The position numbers were made by a program, and so were the translations under genes. A DNA stretch of 53,254 bases from Rubrivivax sp. (lineage in GTDB: Bacteria > Pseudomonadota > Gammaproteobacteria > Burkholderiales > Burkholderiaceae_C): assembly GCA_022842825.1 (NCBI GenBank), contig JALHOU010000010.1, positions 1-53,254 of the forward strand, read 5' to 3'. This document shows, one piece after another, positions 8,398-17,538 of this stretch (position 1 is its first letter; every line of letters begins with the position of its first letter). Under the pieces are notes generated by a model. It saw nothing but the letters and a program-made list of their open reading frames with translations, did not search any database and was not told the origin of the DNA.

Positions 8398-9407
8398 CGC
8401 CACACTCCAGCGCCGGTGTTCATGATGTCCTCGTAGGCGGCCGCAGGCTCGGGCCACGGAGCGGCCGAGGCCGCCGCGAGCGCGGCGTCGATTTCGGCCT
8501 TGGCGTCGTGCAGCACCTGATGCACGCGCTTCGGGTCGGCGCCGGCGGCGAGCAGGCGCTCTCGCGCCAGCCGCACAGGGTCGCGCTCGAGCGCCGCCTT
8601 CACCTCGGCCGGGTCGCGGTAGGTGCCGGGGTCCACCGAGACGTGGCCCTTGAAGCGGTAGGTCACCGCATGCAGCAGGCGCGGCCCCTGGCCGGCGCGC
8701 ACTTCACCGAGCAGCTTGGCCGCCGCCGCGTCCACCGCCTCGACATCGTTGCCGTCGACCTTGAGCGCCGGAATGCTCATGGCCTCTGCACGGGCCGACA
8801 CGCCGGCGCCGGCGGTCATCGGACCGGTGGGGGTGGTGGCGGAGATGCGGTTGTCCTCGCACACGAAGAGCACCGGCAGCTGGTAGACCTTGGCCCAGTT
8901 GAGCCCCTCCAGGAAGGGCCCGCGATTGGCCGCGCCGTCGCCGAAGAAGCACGCCACCACGTGCGGCAGGCCGCGCACCTTGAGCGCGTGCGCGGCACCG
9001 GTGGCGATGGGGATGCCCGCCGCGACGACGCCGTTGGCGCCGAGCATGCCCACCGAGAAATCGGCGATGTGCATCGAGCCACCCTTGCCGCGGTTGTAGC
9101 CGGTGGCGCGGCCGAAGAGCTCGCACATCATGCGTTCGGCCGAGGCGCCCTTGGCCAGCGTGTGGCCGTGCCCGCGGTGCGTGGAGGTGAGCAGGTCCTC
9201 GCGTTGCAGGTTCAGGCAGACGCCGGCGGCCACGGCCTCCTGGCCGATGGACAGGTGCAGCGGCCCGCGCACGAGCGCCGGCTTGTCGGAGGCCGCCAGG
9301 CCCCAGGCGGCAACACCGCCCATGCTGGCCGCCTCGGCCGCTTCTTCGAAGCAGCGGATACGACACATCAGGCGATAGAGGTCGAGCAGGCGATCCAAGG
9401 GCTTCAT
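8394..9407 (-). CDS. Thiamine-dependent 2-oxoacid/acetoin dehydrogenase E1, alpha subunit
   Basis: This 337-residue protein carries the thiamine diphosphate motif that begins GDGAANRGPFLEG and ends in the N of VCEDN (about residues 165-195), plus GHGHTLAKG and YRFKGHVSVDPGTYR, as in PdhA/AcoA. It is the first gene of the operon; a 4-nt overlap joins it to the beta subunit. Context (TRAP importer, SDR, IclR) suggests catabolism of an imported hydroxy- or keto-compound. AcoA of acetoin catabolism is a close family model, but acetoin specificity cannot be asserted. Confidence 0.93.
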   Translation of the reverse strand: MKPLDRLLDLYRLMCRIRCFEEAAEAASMGGVAAWGLAASDKPALVRGPLHLSIGQEAVAAGVCLNLQREDLLTSTHRGHGHTLAKGASAERMMCELFGRATGYNRGKGGSMHIADFSVGMLGANGVVAAGIPIATGAAHALKVRGLPHVVACFFGDGAANRGPFLEGLNWAKVYQLPVLFVCEDNRISATTPTGPMTAGAGVSARAEAMSIPALKVDGNDVEAVDAAAAKLLGEVRAGQGPRLLHAVTYRFKGHVSVDPGTYRDPAEVKAALERDPVRLARERLLAAGADPKRVHQVLHDAKAEIDAALAAASAAPWPEPAAAYEDIMNTGAGVWR

Positions 9408-9423
9408 CGAGGTCGGACACGCG

Positions 9424-9440
9424 GGTTCAACATGTGAACC
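9424..9440. promoter_or_regulatory. Candidate operator palindrome upstream of the E1/TRAP operon
   Basis: GGTTCAACATGTGAACC has perfect GGTTCA/TGAACC half-sites separated by 5 bp. It lies 17-33 bp before the ATG of E1 alpha, where a regulator could block transcription or an untranslated leader. IclR-type proteins bind short imperfect palindromes of this size, and the operon encodes one. Assignment to that regulator is inference. Confidence 0.45.
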
Positions 9441-9600
9441 AGGTGGCGAAGAATGGGGGCACGAGTTTAGGGGCTCACCGCACCAGCGCCGGGCGGGATG
9501 TTCCCGGCCTGGGGCGCAACGGAATCCAGCATGTGGACCGTTTCCCGCAGTTGGCCACGGGATGTCGTGCGCGTTTACCCGGATTTCTCGTTTCGAGATA

Positions 9601-9614
9601 GCCCGGCGCCGGGC
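9601..9614. promoter_or_regulatory. Perfect 14-bp palindrome in the divergent promoter region before ydcS
   Basis: GCCCGGCGCCGGGC is a perfect loop-free palindrome, 78 bp before the ydcS start, in the 284-bp region between divergent operons. It is followed by the only AT-rich run nearby (AATTGAATTT). It could be an operator. No other promoter element could be assigned with confidence in 9408-9691. Confidence 0.3.
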
Positions 9615-9691
9615 AATTGAATTTCACACCGCCCCGGCCCGCCGTTACGGTCGCGCCTTCGTTTCGTCACCACAAGCCCAGGAGGCTGCGC

Positions 9692-10864
9692 ATGACCGCT
9701 CGCCACATCGTCGCCCTGGCCGCCACCGCGGCCCTGGCTCTCGTCTCGCACACGGCCGTGCAGGCGCAGAAGGGGCCCTTGCAGAAAATCGGCAAGGGCG
9801 AAGGCCGTGTCGACATCGTCGCCTGGGCGGGCTACATCGAGCGCGGCGCCACCGACAAGAATTTCGATTGGGTCACCGAGTTCGAGAAGAAGACCGGCTG
9901 CAAGGTCAACGTGAAGACCGCCGGCACCAGCGACGAGATGGTGGCGCTGATGAACGAAGGTGGCTTCGACCTCGTCACCGCCAGCGGCGACGCGAGCACG
10001 CGCCTCATCCGCGGCAAGAAGGTGCAGCCGATCAACGTCGGCCTGATCCCGAGCTACAAGACCGTCGACCCGCGCCTGCAGAAGGCGCCCTGGCACTACG
10101 AGGGCAACACGCACTACGGCGTGCCCTACCAGTGGGGCTGGAACGTGCTCATGTACAACACCAAGGTCTTCGGCAACACCCCGCCCACGAGCTGGAAGGT
10201 GGTGTTCGAGGAGATGAACCTGCCCGACGGCAAGAGCAACAAGGGCCGCGTGCAGGCCTTCGACGGGCCCATCCACATCGCCGATGCGGCGCTGGTCCTG
10301 ATGCACCACAAGAAGGAGCTGGGCATCAAGGACCCGTACGAGCTGACCGAGGCGCAGTACAAGGAAGCGCTCAACCTGCTGCGCGGCCAGCGCAAGATCG
10401 TCGGCAAGTACTGGCACGACGCCTTCGTGCAGATCGACGACTTCACCAACGAGGGCGTGGTCGCCAGCGGCTCGTGGCAGTTCCAGGCCAACATCCTGAA
10501 GAGCAAGAAGGCGCCCATCGCCACCGTGGTGCCCGTGGAAGGCGCCACCGGCTGGGCCGACACGACGATGCTGCATGCCGACGCGAAGAACCCGAACTGC
10601 GCCTACATGTGGCTCGAGCACTCGCTGAGCCCCAAGCTGCAAGGCGACCTCTCGGCCTGGTTCGGCTCGGTGCCCGCGGTGCCGGCGGCCTGCAAGGGCA
10701 ACAAGCTGCTCACCGACGAGGGCTGCGCACGCCAGGGCTACAACGACTTCGAGAAGATCAGCTTCTGGCGCACGCCCGTCAGCCAGTGCAAGAGCCAGAG
10801 CGCCGGCTGCGTGCCGTATCACCGCTGGGTCACCGACTACATCGCCATCCTCGGCGGCCGCTGA
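9692..10864 (+). CDS. ydcS: ABC transporter periplasmic binding protein, YdcS type (polyamine-like)
   Basis: The 390-residue protein begins with a signal peptide (MTARHIVALAATAALALVSH, cleavage probably after VQA). I chose this ATG because AGGAGG lies 6 nt upstream; a longer open frame from 9617 lacks a ribosome site. The mature sequence follows E. coli YdcS closely from memory: WAGYIERGATDKNFDWV, TAGTSDEMVALMNEGG, LVTASGDASTRLI, VASGSWQFQANIL and the C-terminal YIAILGGR. It belongs to the PotD-like family that binds putrescine or spermidine. It heads a five-gene operon in the order ydcS-T-U-V-W. Confidence 0.93.
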   Translation: MTARHIVALAATAALALVSHTAVQAQKGPLQKIGKGEGRVDIVAWAGYIERGATDKNFDWVTEFEKKTGCKVNVKTAGTSDEMVALMNEGGFDLVTASGDASTRLIRGKKVQPINVGLIPSYKTVDPRLQKAPWHYEGNTHYGVPYQWGWNVLMYNTKVFGNTPPTSWKVVFEEMNLPDGKSNKGRVQAFDGPIHIADAALVLMHHKKELGIKDPYELTEAQYKEALNLLRGQRKIVGKYWHDAFVQIDDFTNEGVVASGSWQFQANILKSKKAPIATVVPVEGATGWADTTMLHADAKNPNCAYMWLEHSLSPKLQGDLSAWFGSVPAVPAACKGNKLLTDEGCARQGYNDFEKISFWRTPVSQCKSQSAGCVPYHRWVTDYIAILGGR

Positions 10865-10868
10865 GCCC

Positions 10869-11885
10869 ATGACCGCGGCCGTCACGCTCGACGGCGTCTC
10901 GTGCACCTTCGGCCACGGCGCGGGCGCGGTCCGCGCCGTGGAGGCCGTCGACCTCACCATCGAGGCCGGCGAGTTCTTCACCCTGCTCGGGCCCTCGGGC
11001 TCGGGCAAGACGACGGTGCTGCGCATGATCGGCGGCTTCACCCTGCCCACCGCCGGCCGCGTGCTGATCGGTGGCACCGAGGTGACCGGGCTGCCGCCGT
11101 ACGCGCGGCCGGTGAACACGGTGTTCCAGGACTACGCGCTGTTCCCGCACATGACCATCCGCGAGAACGTCGCGTATCCGCTCATGGTGCGCAAGGTCGA
11201 GCGCGCCGCGCGTGACAAGCGTGCCGACGAACTGCTGGCCCTCGTGCAGCTGCCCGGCGTGGGCGACCGGCGGCCGGCGCAGCTCTCGGGCGGCCAGCGC
11301 CAGCGCGTGGCGCTGGCGCGCGCCCTCATCTCCGAGCCGCAGGTGCTGCTGCTCGACGAGCCGCTCGGCGCGCTCGACCTCAAGCTGCGCGAGCAGATGC
11401 AAAGCGAGCTCAAGGCTTTGCAGCGGCGCCTGGGCATCACCTTCCTCTTCATCACGCACGACCAGCACGAGGCGCTGTCGATGAGCGACCGCATCGGTAT
11501 CTTCAATGCCGGCAAGCTCGAGCAGGTGGGCACGCCGCAGGCGGTGTACGACGCGCCGGCCACGCGCTTCGTGGCGCACTTCGTCGGTGCGGCCAACGTG
11601 CTCGAGGGCGAAGCCGCGCGCGCGCTCACCGGCCACGCGCAGGCCATGTTGCGGCCCGAGCGCGTGACCACCGGCGGCGCCGACGGTGCGCGGGCGAGCG
11701 GCACGGTGACCGAGGTGCAGTACTTCGGCGCCTTCACGCGCCTGAAGGTCGATCTGGCCCAGGCGGGCGGCGGCGGCGCGCGGGTGCAGGCCGACCTGCC
11801 CTCGGGCCGGGGCGGCACCGTGCCGCAGTCGGGGCAGACGGTGCACCTGCACTGGGACGCCGCCGCCGTGCACGCGCTCGGCTGA
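10869..11885 (+). CDS. ydcT: ABC transporter ATP-binding protein, YdcT/PotA type
   Basis: This 338-residue ATPase has Walker A GPSGSGKT (41-48), signature [14 protein letters not shown], Walker B VLLLDEPLGALD and the H-loop in ITHDQ. A C-terminal TOBE-like domain follows (LRPERV, GTVTEVQYFG), as in PotA. The start lies 4 nt after the ydcS stop. It energises import by the YdcUV permease pair. Confidence 0.94.
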   Translation: MTAAVTLDGVSCTFGHGAGAVRAVEAVDLTIEAGEFFTLLGPSGSGKTTVLRMIGGFTLPTAGRVLIGGTEVTGLPPYARPVNTVFQDYALFPHMTIRENVAYPLMVRKVERAARDKRADELLALVQLPGVGDRRPAQLSGGQRQRVALARALISEPQVLLLDEPLGALDLKLREQMQSELKALQRRLGITFLFITHDQHEALSMSDRIGIFNAGKLEQVGTPQAVYDAPATRFVAHFVGAANVLEGEAARALTGHAQAMLRPERVTTGGADGARASGTVTEVQYFGAFTRLKVDLAQAGGGGARVQADLPSGRGGTVPQSGQTVHLHWDAAAVHALG

Positions 11886-11909
11886 GGGCGCCACGGCCCG
11901 AGGTCGCGC

Positions 11910-12857
11910 ATGGATTCGACCGTCGCCCTCTCCCGGCCTGTTCCCGGTGGGCCCCTGCGCTCGCTGTCGACGCTGCTCTACACCCGCCGCGGGCTGCTGT
12001 TGACGGCGCTGCTCGCGCCACCTCTGCTGTGGTTTGGCGTCGTCTACCTGGGCAGCCTCTTCGCGCTGCTGGCCAACGCCTTCTTCCGGCTCGACGACTT
12101 CACCGGCCAGGTGGTGCGCGAGGTCGGCTTCACCAACTTCATCGCCCTCTTCGACGGCGCCAACCTCGACGCCGCGCGCCGCACCATCGGCATGGCCATC
12201 GCCGTCACGGTGGCCTGCGTGGTGCTCGCCTTTCCGCTTGCCTACTACATGGCGCGTCACGCGCGCGGCTGGACGAAGGCGCTGCTCTACATCGCCGTGA
12301 TGCTGCCGCTGTGGAGCAGCTACCTCGTGCGGCTGTACGCCTGGAAGCTGCTGCTGGCCAAGGAGGGCGCCATCTCGTGGGCGGCGCAGCAGCTGCACCT
12401 CACGTGGCTGCTCGAGGCGGTGCTGGCGACGCCACTGGTGGGCGGGCCCTCGCTCAGCTTCTCGACGCTCGGCACCTTCATCGTTTTCGTCTACATGTGG
12501 CTGCCGTTCATGATCCTGCCGGTGATGGCGGCGATCGAGCGCATCCCGCCCTCGACGCTGGAAGCCAGCGCCGACCTCGGCGCCGGCCCGGCGATGACGC
12601 TGCGCCGGGTGATCCTGCCGCTGGCCATGCCGGGCATCGCGGCCGGCTCGATCTTCACCTTCTCGCTCACGCTCGGCGACTACATCGTCCCGCAGGTCAT
12701 CGGCGACAGCACGCTGTACATCGGGCAGATCGTCTACCGGCAGCAGGGCGTGGCCGGCAACATCCCGTTCGCGGCGGCGTTCTCGCTGGTGCCGATCCTC
12801 GTCATCGGCGTCTACCTGTGGCTCGCCAAGCGGCAAGGGGCCTTCGATGCGCTCTAG
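11910..12857 (+). CDS. ydcU: ABC transporter permease, YdcU/PotB type
   Basis: The protein has 315 residues and six predicted membrane helices. The cytoplasmic EAA loop reads [20 protein letters not shown], which contacts the ATPase. [11 protein letters not shown] near the C-terminus is typical of PotB-like permeases. Its stop codon lies 11 nt inside the next permease gene, so the two are translationally coupled. Confidence 0.93.
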   Translation: MDSTVALSRPVPGGPLRSLSTLLYTRRGLLLTALLAPPLLWFGVVYLGSLFALLANAFFRLDDFTGQVVREVGFTNFIALFDGANLDAARRTIGMAIAVTVACVVLAFPLAYYMARHARGWTKALLYIAVMLPLWSSYLVRLYAWKLLLAKEGAISWAAQQLHLTWLLEAVLATPLVGGPSLSFSTLGTFIVFVYMWLPFMILPVMAAIERIPPSTLEASADLGAGPAMTLRRVILPLAMPGIAAGSIFTFSLTLGDYIVPQVIGDSTLYIGQIVYRQQGVAGNIPFAAAFSLVPILVIGVYLWLAKRQGAFDAL

Positions 12858-13662
12858 CTCGGCGTCGGGGGCGGTGAACGGCGGCTTGGCGCTGAAGATC
12901 GCCGCGGCGGCGGTCGTGCTCTTCCTGCACGTGCCGCTGGCGCTGATCGTCCTCTATGCCTTCAGCGCCGAGGACAAGAGCTATGTCTTTCCGCCGCCGG
13001 CGCTGACGACGCAGTGGTTCGCGGTGGCCTGGGAGCGCGAGGACGTGTGGGCGGCCATCCGCTTGTCGGCCGAGGTGGCACTGGCGAGCACGGCGCTGGC
13101 CGTCGTGCTCGGCACGCTGGCGGCGGCGGCGCTGGCGCGCGCGAAGTTCTTCGGGCGCGATGCGATCTCGCTGCTGCTCATCCTGCCCATCGCGCTGCCG
13201 GGCATCATCACCGGCATCGCGCTGCGCAGCGCGTACCACACGCTCGAGATCCCGTTCTCGTTCTGGACCATCGTCATCGGCCACGCCACTTTCTGCGTGG
13301 TGGTGGTGTTCAACAACGCGGTCGCGCGCCTGCGCCGCTTGAACCCCAACCTCATCGAGGCCAGCATGGACCTCGGCGCCGACGGCTTCCAGACGCTGCG
13401 CTACGTGATCCTGCCGCAACTGGGCAGCGCGCTGCTGGCCGGCGCGCTGCTGGCCTTTGCGCTCAGCTTCGACGAAGTCATCGTCACCACCTTCACGGCC
13501 GGGCAGCAGACGACGTTGCCCATCTGGATGCTGCAAGAGCTCATCCGCCCGCGCCAGCGCCCCGTCACCAACGTGGTGGCGGTGGTGATCATCGCGCTCA
13601 CCTTCATTCCCATCCTGCTGGCCTATTGGTTCACCCGCGCCGACGAACCGGTGCAACGCTGA
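12847..13662 (+). CDS. ydcV: ABC transporter permease, YdcV/PotC type
   Basis: This 271-residue membrane protein has the PotC-like EAA loop [20 protein letters not shown] and the [10 protein letters not shown] motif. It overlaps ydcU by 11 nt. It forms the transmembrane channel with YdcU for import of the ligand bound by YdcS. Confidence 0.93.
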   Translation: MRSSSASGAVNGGLALKIAAAAVVLFLHVPLALIVLYAFSAEDKSYVFPPPALTTQWFAVAWEREDVWAAIRLSAEVALASTALAVVLGTLAAAALARAKFFGRDAISLLLILPIALPGIITGIALRSAYHTLEIPFSFWTIVIGHATFCVVVVFNNAVARLRRLNPNLIEASMDLGADGFQTLRYVILPQLGSALLAGALLAFALSFDEVIVTTFTAGQQTTLPIWMLQELIRPRQRPVTNVVAVVIIALTFIPILLAYWFTRADEPVQR

Positions 13663-13681
13663 CATCGACGGAGAGATGCCC

Positions 13682-15133
13682 ATGACGACGACCCCCACCC
13701 TCCCCACCCAGCTCTTCATCGACGGCGCCTTCGTCACCGGCGAGGGCGAGGCCGAGCGCGTGCTCAACCCGGCCACCGGCGCGCTGCTCGTCGCCCTGCC
13801 CGAGGCCAGCGTCGACCAGGTGCACAAGGCCGTGTCCGCCGCGCACCGCGCCTTCGAGAGCTGGAGCGAGACGACGCCGATGGAGCGCTCGCGCCTGCTG
13901 CTGAAGCTGGCCGATGCCATCGAGGCGCGCGGCGAAGAGTTCGCGCGCCTGGAGTCCCTCAACTGCGGCAAGCCGTACGCACGCGCGCTCGGCGACGAGA
14001 TCCCGGCCGTGGCCGACTGCTTCCGCTTCTTCGCCGGCGCGGCGCGCACGCTGCACGGTCCGCTGGCCGGCGAGTACCTCGCCGGCCACACGAGCATGAT
14101 CCGGCGCGACCCGGTGGGCGTGGTGGGCAGCATCGCGCCTTGGAACTACCCGCTCATGATGGCGGCGTGGAAGACGGCGCCGGCGCTGGCCGCCGGCAAC
14201 ACCGTCGTCATCAAGCCGAGCGAGCAGACGCCGCTCACGACGCTGCTGCTGGCGCAGGTGGCGGCGGAGATCTTCCCGAAGGGCGTGCTCAACGTCGTGT
14301 GCGGGCGCGGCGGCACCGTCGGCCAGCCGCTCGTGGAGCACCCGAAGGTGGCCATGGTGAGCGTGACGGGCGACGTTTCCACCGGCCGCAAGATCCTGCA
14401 GGCGGCCAGCGGCACGCTCAAGCGCACGCACCTGGAGCTCGGCGGCAAGGCACCGGTCATCGTTTTCGACGATGCGGACATCAACGCCGTGGTCGAAGGT
14501 TTGCGCGTCTTCGGCTACTACAACGCCGGCCAGGACTGCACGGCCGCCTGCCGCGTCTACGCCGGCGGCAAGGTGTACGACAAGCTTGTGGCCGACCTCA
14601 CCAGTTCGGTCAAGGGCATCAAGTTCGGCCTGCAGGACGACGCCGACGTCGAGATCGGCCCGCTCATCAGCGACCGCCAGCGCAACCGCGTGGCGAGTTT
14701 CGTCGAGCGCGCGCAGATGGCCGGGCACATGGAGATCACCGCCGGCGGCAAGGCCTGGGGCGGGCCGTCGGGCGGCGGCTTCTTCTACGAGCCGACGGTG
14801 ATTGCCGGCGCGCGCCAGGAGGACGAGATCGTCAAGCGCGAGGTCTTCGGCCCCGTGGTCAGCGTGACGCGCTTCACCGACACCGAGCAGGCCATCGCCT
14901 GGGCCAACGACAGCGACTACGGCCTCGCCTCCAGCGTGTGGACGCAGGACGTGGGCCGCGCCATGCGGGTGGCCAAGAAGCTGCAGTACGGCTGCACCTG
15001 GATCAACACGCACTTCATGCTCGTCAACGAGATGCCGCACGGTGGGCTGAAGAGCAGCGGCTACGGCAAGGACATGAGCCTCTATGCGCTGGAGGACTAC
15101 ACGGTGCCGCGGCACGTGATGGTGAAGCTGTAA
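13682..15133 (+). CDS. ydcW: Gamma-aminobutyraldehyde-type NAD aldehyde dehydrogenase (YdcW/PatD-like)
   Basis: The 483-residue enzyme has the ALDH catalytic cysteine at about C286 in [15 protein letters not shown], the general base at about E252 in LELGGKAP, and the NAD-binding [12 protein letters not shown]. The [14 protein letters not shown] segment is the one I recall for E. coli YdcW. ATG 13682 is preferred over ATG 13676 because GGAGAG lies 6 nt before the former and directly abuts the latter. Following the polyamine importer, it would oxidise 4-aminobutanal from putrescine breakdown to GABA. No putrescine aminotransferase gene is present in the window. Confidence 0.92.
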   Translation: MTTTPTLPTQLFIDGAFVTGEGEAERVLNPATGALLVALPEASVDQVHKAVSAAHRAFESWSETTPMERSRLLLKLADAIEARGEEFARLESLNCGKPYARALGDEIPAVADCFRFFAGAARTLHGPLAGEYLAGHTSMIRRDPVGVVGSIAPWNYPLMMAAWKTAPALAAGNTVVIKPSEQTPLTTLLLAQVAAEIFPKGVLNVVCGRGGTVGQPLVEHPKVAMVSVTGDVSTGRKILQAASGTLKRTHLELGGKAPVIVFDDADINAVVEGLRVFGYYNAGQDCTAACRVYAGGKVYDKLVADLTSSVKGIKFGLQDDADVEIGPLISDRQRNRVASFVERAQMAGHMEITAGGKAWGGPSGGGFFYEPTVIAGARQEDEIVKREVFGPVVSVTRFTDTEQAIAWANDSDYGLASSVWTQDVGRAMRVAKKLQYGCTWINTHFMLVNEMPHGGLKSSGYGKDMSLYALEDYTVPRHVMVKL

Positions 15134-15224
15134 GGCTGCACGCACGACTGGCCACTGCCGGGGGCGCTGCCGGGCGCGCGTGGCGGCCGCGACGCGCTGC
15201 TCGGCGCACACAGCGGCTGCGGCG

Positions 15225-15339
15225 CGCCGAGGACGCCGGGTGATCGGCTCCGCGAATGTCCTCTTTGGGCGGACCCGCTTCGCTGGTCCCCCCAATGCCC
15301 CCTTGATTTCGCTGCGCCGACCACCCGGCGTCCTCGGCG
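15225..15339 (-). repeat. Structured intergenic repeat, copy A1 (type A outer stem)
   Basis: A 24-bp outer stem (15225-15248 with 15316-15339, one mismatch) surrounds a 67-nt core. On the minus strand the core carries GCAGCGAAATCAAGGGGGCA, an inner stem whose arms read TTGGG and CCCAA, the apex GCGAAGC, and GAGGACATTCGCGGA. It is paired head to head with copy B1, 41 nt away. Confidence 0.9.
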
Positions 15340-15380
15340 TGAACCAGTGGTTTTGCTCGTCGAGAACAGCCACCCTTGCC

Positions 15381-15497
15381 GGATCGGGACGACGGGGTGC
15401 CCTGCGCAGCGAAATCAAGGGGGCATCTGAGGGCCTTGCGAAGCCAGGCCCTCAGAAGAGGACATTCGCGGAGCAGGGCACCCCGTCGGCCCGATCC
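15381..15497 (+). repeat. Structured intergenic repeat, copy B1 (type B outer stem)
   Basis: A 25-bp outer stem (15381-15405 with 15473-15497, one mismatch) encloses a 67-nt core. The inner stem CTGAGGGCCT/AGGCCCTCAG is a perfect 10 bp. The core boxes GCAGCGAAATCAAGGGGGCA and GAGGACATTCGCGGA are on the plus strand. The locus lies between the ydcW end and the following codirectional gene; the remaining 184 bp up to 15681 show no other recognised feature. Confidence 0.9.
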
Positions 15498-15681
15498 CGC
15501 CACCGCCCGTCCGAGCGCGGTCCCGCAAAGCGGCTCCACATCGATCCTGGTCGATCAAGCGCACAGGACGTTCGCGAGCCCCGTCCGCACGGGCAGGTTT
15601 CTCGCACGGCCATTTCGATGAACTTTGTTGGAGAGAACCCCGCTGGTGCCCTTCGGCGCCGGCCGGGCATGATCGGTTCCG

Positions 15682-17499
15682 ATGCACCGCCTTCCCCTTC
15701 TGTGCGCGCTGTGGCTCCTCGCCTCGTTGATGGGCCTGCATTGCGGCGCACCGTCCGCGGTGGCCGCGCCTGCATCCGCGCCGAAGGTGCTGCGCCTGAG
15801 CACCCTCAGCGAAACCGGCTTCGACCCCGCCCGCGTGGGCGACGTGCCCTCGCTGCAGGTGCTGAGCCACATCTTCGAGCCGCTTCTCGCCTACGACCCG
15901 CTGGCGCGGCCGGTGAAGCTCAGACCGCGCACGGCGGCGGCAATGCCCGTGCCGAGCGGCGACTTCCGCACCTGGACCGTGAAAGTCCGCCCGGGCATCT
16001 TCTTCACCGACCACCCGGCGTTCGGCGGCAAGCCGCGCGAGCTGGTCGCCGCCGACTACGTCTACTCGCTGCTGCGCATCGCCGACCCGGCCACGCGCAG
16101 CCCGAGCTGGAGCGGGCTGGAGCAGATGGCCATCAGCGGCCTCGCCGCGCGCCGCCAGGAGGCGGTGCTCGCGAAAAAGCCGTTCGACTACGACCGGCCG
16201 CTGGAGGGCCTGCAGGCGCTGGACCGGTACACGCTGCGCCTGCGGCTCGACGCGGGCCGGCCGCGCCTGGACCAGCTGCTGGCCGAGGCCTCCTCGGGCG
16301 CCGTGGCGCGCGAGGTGATCGAGGCGCACGGCGAGCTCTCGATGCAGCACCCGGTGGGCACGGGGCCGTTCCGCCTGGCCGAGTGGCGGCGCGCCTCGCG
16401 CATCGTGCTCGAGCGCAACTCGCACTACCGAGAGGTGCGGTACGAGGCCTCGCCGGGGCCTGATGACCTCGCGGGCCAGGCCATCCTGGCGCACCTTCGC
16501 GGCCGGCGCCTGCCAATGATCGATCGCGTCGAGATCGCCGTCATCGACGAATCGCAGCCCACTTGGCTCGCCTTCCTCAACGGCGAGGCCGACATGGTGA
16601 GCCTGCCCTTCGAGTTCACCGATGTCGCCTTGCCCGGCGGCCGGCTGGCGCCGCACCTGGCGAAGCGCGGCATGCACGCCGAGCGCGTGGTGATGCCGAT
16701 GACCTACTACACGATGTTCAACATGGAGCATCCGGTCGTCGGCGGCTACGAGCCCGCGCGCGTGGCGTTGCGGCGCGCCATCGGGCTGGCCATCGACGTG
16801 CGGCGCGAGATCGACCTGCTGCGCCACGGCTCGGCGGTGCCGGCGCAGTCTCCGGTGGCGGTGCACCTGAGCGGCTACGACCCCGCCTACAAGAGCGAGA
16901 TGAGCGACTACAGCCCCGCGCGGGCACGGGCGCTGCTCGACCTCTACGGCTACATCGACCGGGACGGTGACGGCTACCGCGAGCAGCCCGATGGCCGCCC
17001 GCTGACGCTGGAGATGGCGACGCAGCCCACGCAGCAGACACGCCGCTTCGACGAGCTGATGCGGCGCGACATGGAGGCGATCGGCCTCCGCATCGTCTTT
17101 CGTGCCGGCTCCTGGCCCGAGCAGTACAAGGCGGCGCGCGGCGGCAAGCTGATGCTGTGGTCCACGCAGGGCCGCGCCGCCGCACCCGACGGGCTGCACG
17201 GCCTCGTGCGCTACGACGGCGCGGCCAAGGGTGGCATCAACCTCGCGCGCTTCGATCGGCCTGAGATGAATGCCGTCATCGCCCGTCTGCTGGCGCTGCC
17301 CGACGGCCCCGAGCGCGAGGCCGCGTTCCTGGAGGCGAAGCGGCTGACCGCGGCGTGGATGCCCTACAAGCTGCGAACCCACCCGATGCAGGCGAGCATC
17401 GTGCAGCCCTGGCTGGTGGGCTACCGGCGGCCGCTCTTTTGGCACAACTGGTTCGAGATGGTGGACATCGAGCCGGTGCCTGCGCGCCCGGCGCACTGA
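15682..17499 (+). CDS. ABC transporter periplasmic oligopeptide/dipeptide-type binding protein (SBP family 5)
   Basis: This 605-residue protein starts with a signal peptide (MHRLPLLCALWLLASLMGLH, cleavage near VAA) and shows the family 5 architecture: LRLSTLSETGFDPARVGD, FEPLLAYD, VRPGIFFTDHP, HPVGTGPFRL and RRAIGLAIDV. The GYIDRDGDGYREQPDG segment is typical of the lobe hinge in this group. No permease or ATPase gene is adjacent, so it is either an orphan receptor or served by another system such as the yej operon in this window. The neighbour across a repeat is a convergent LysR regulator gene. Confidence 0.9.
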   Translation: MHRLPLLCALWLLASLMGLHCGAPSAVAAPASAPKVLRLSTLSETGFDPARVGDVPSLQVLSHIFEPLLAYDPLARPVKLRPRTAAAMPVPSGDFRTWTVKVRPGIFFTDHPAFGGKPRELVAADYVYSLLRIADPATRSPSWSGLEQMAISGLAARRQEAVLAKKPFDYDRPLEGLQALDRYTLRLRLDAGRPRLDQLLAEASSGAVAREVIEAHGELSMQHPVGTGPFRLAEWRRASRIVLERNSHYREVRYEASPGPDDLAGQAILAHLRGRRLPMIDRVEIAVIDESQPTWLAFLNGEADMVSLPFEFTDVALPGGRLAPHLAKRGMHAERVVMPMTYYTMFNMEHPVVGGYEPARVALRRAIGLAIDVRREIDLLRHGSAVPAQSPVAVHLSGYDPAYKSEMSDYSPARARALLDLYGYIDRDGDGYREQPDGRPLTLEMATQPTQQTRRFDELMRRDMEAIGLRIVFRAGSWPEQYKAARGGKLMLWSTQGRAAAPDGLHGLVRYDGAAKGGINLARFDRPEMNAVIARLLALPDGPEREAAFLEAKRLTAAWMPYKLRTHPMQASIVQPWLVGYRRPLFWHNWFEMVDIEPVPARPAH

Positions 17500-17538
17500 T
17501 CGGGCCTCGCGCAAAGAGGCGGACGCGCCGGCCACGCC

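Noticed and set aside
15225..15497. Structured repeats as integron attC sites or CRISPR repeats
   Set aside because: The copies lack the attC core-site consensus (GTTRRRY type ends), there is no integrase gene nearby, and spacing is far from regular.
15180..16463. Open frames that run through the structured repeats at 15.2-15.5 kb
   Set aside because: The repeats are open in several frames because they are GC rich; frames cross both arms of hairpins and have no ribosome site or family match. The same peptide fragments recur at 34 and 49 kb only because the DNA repeats.
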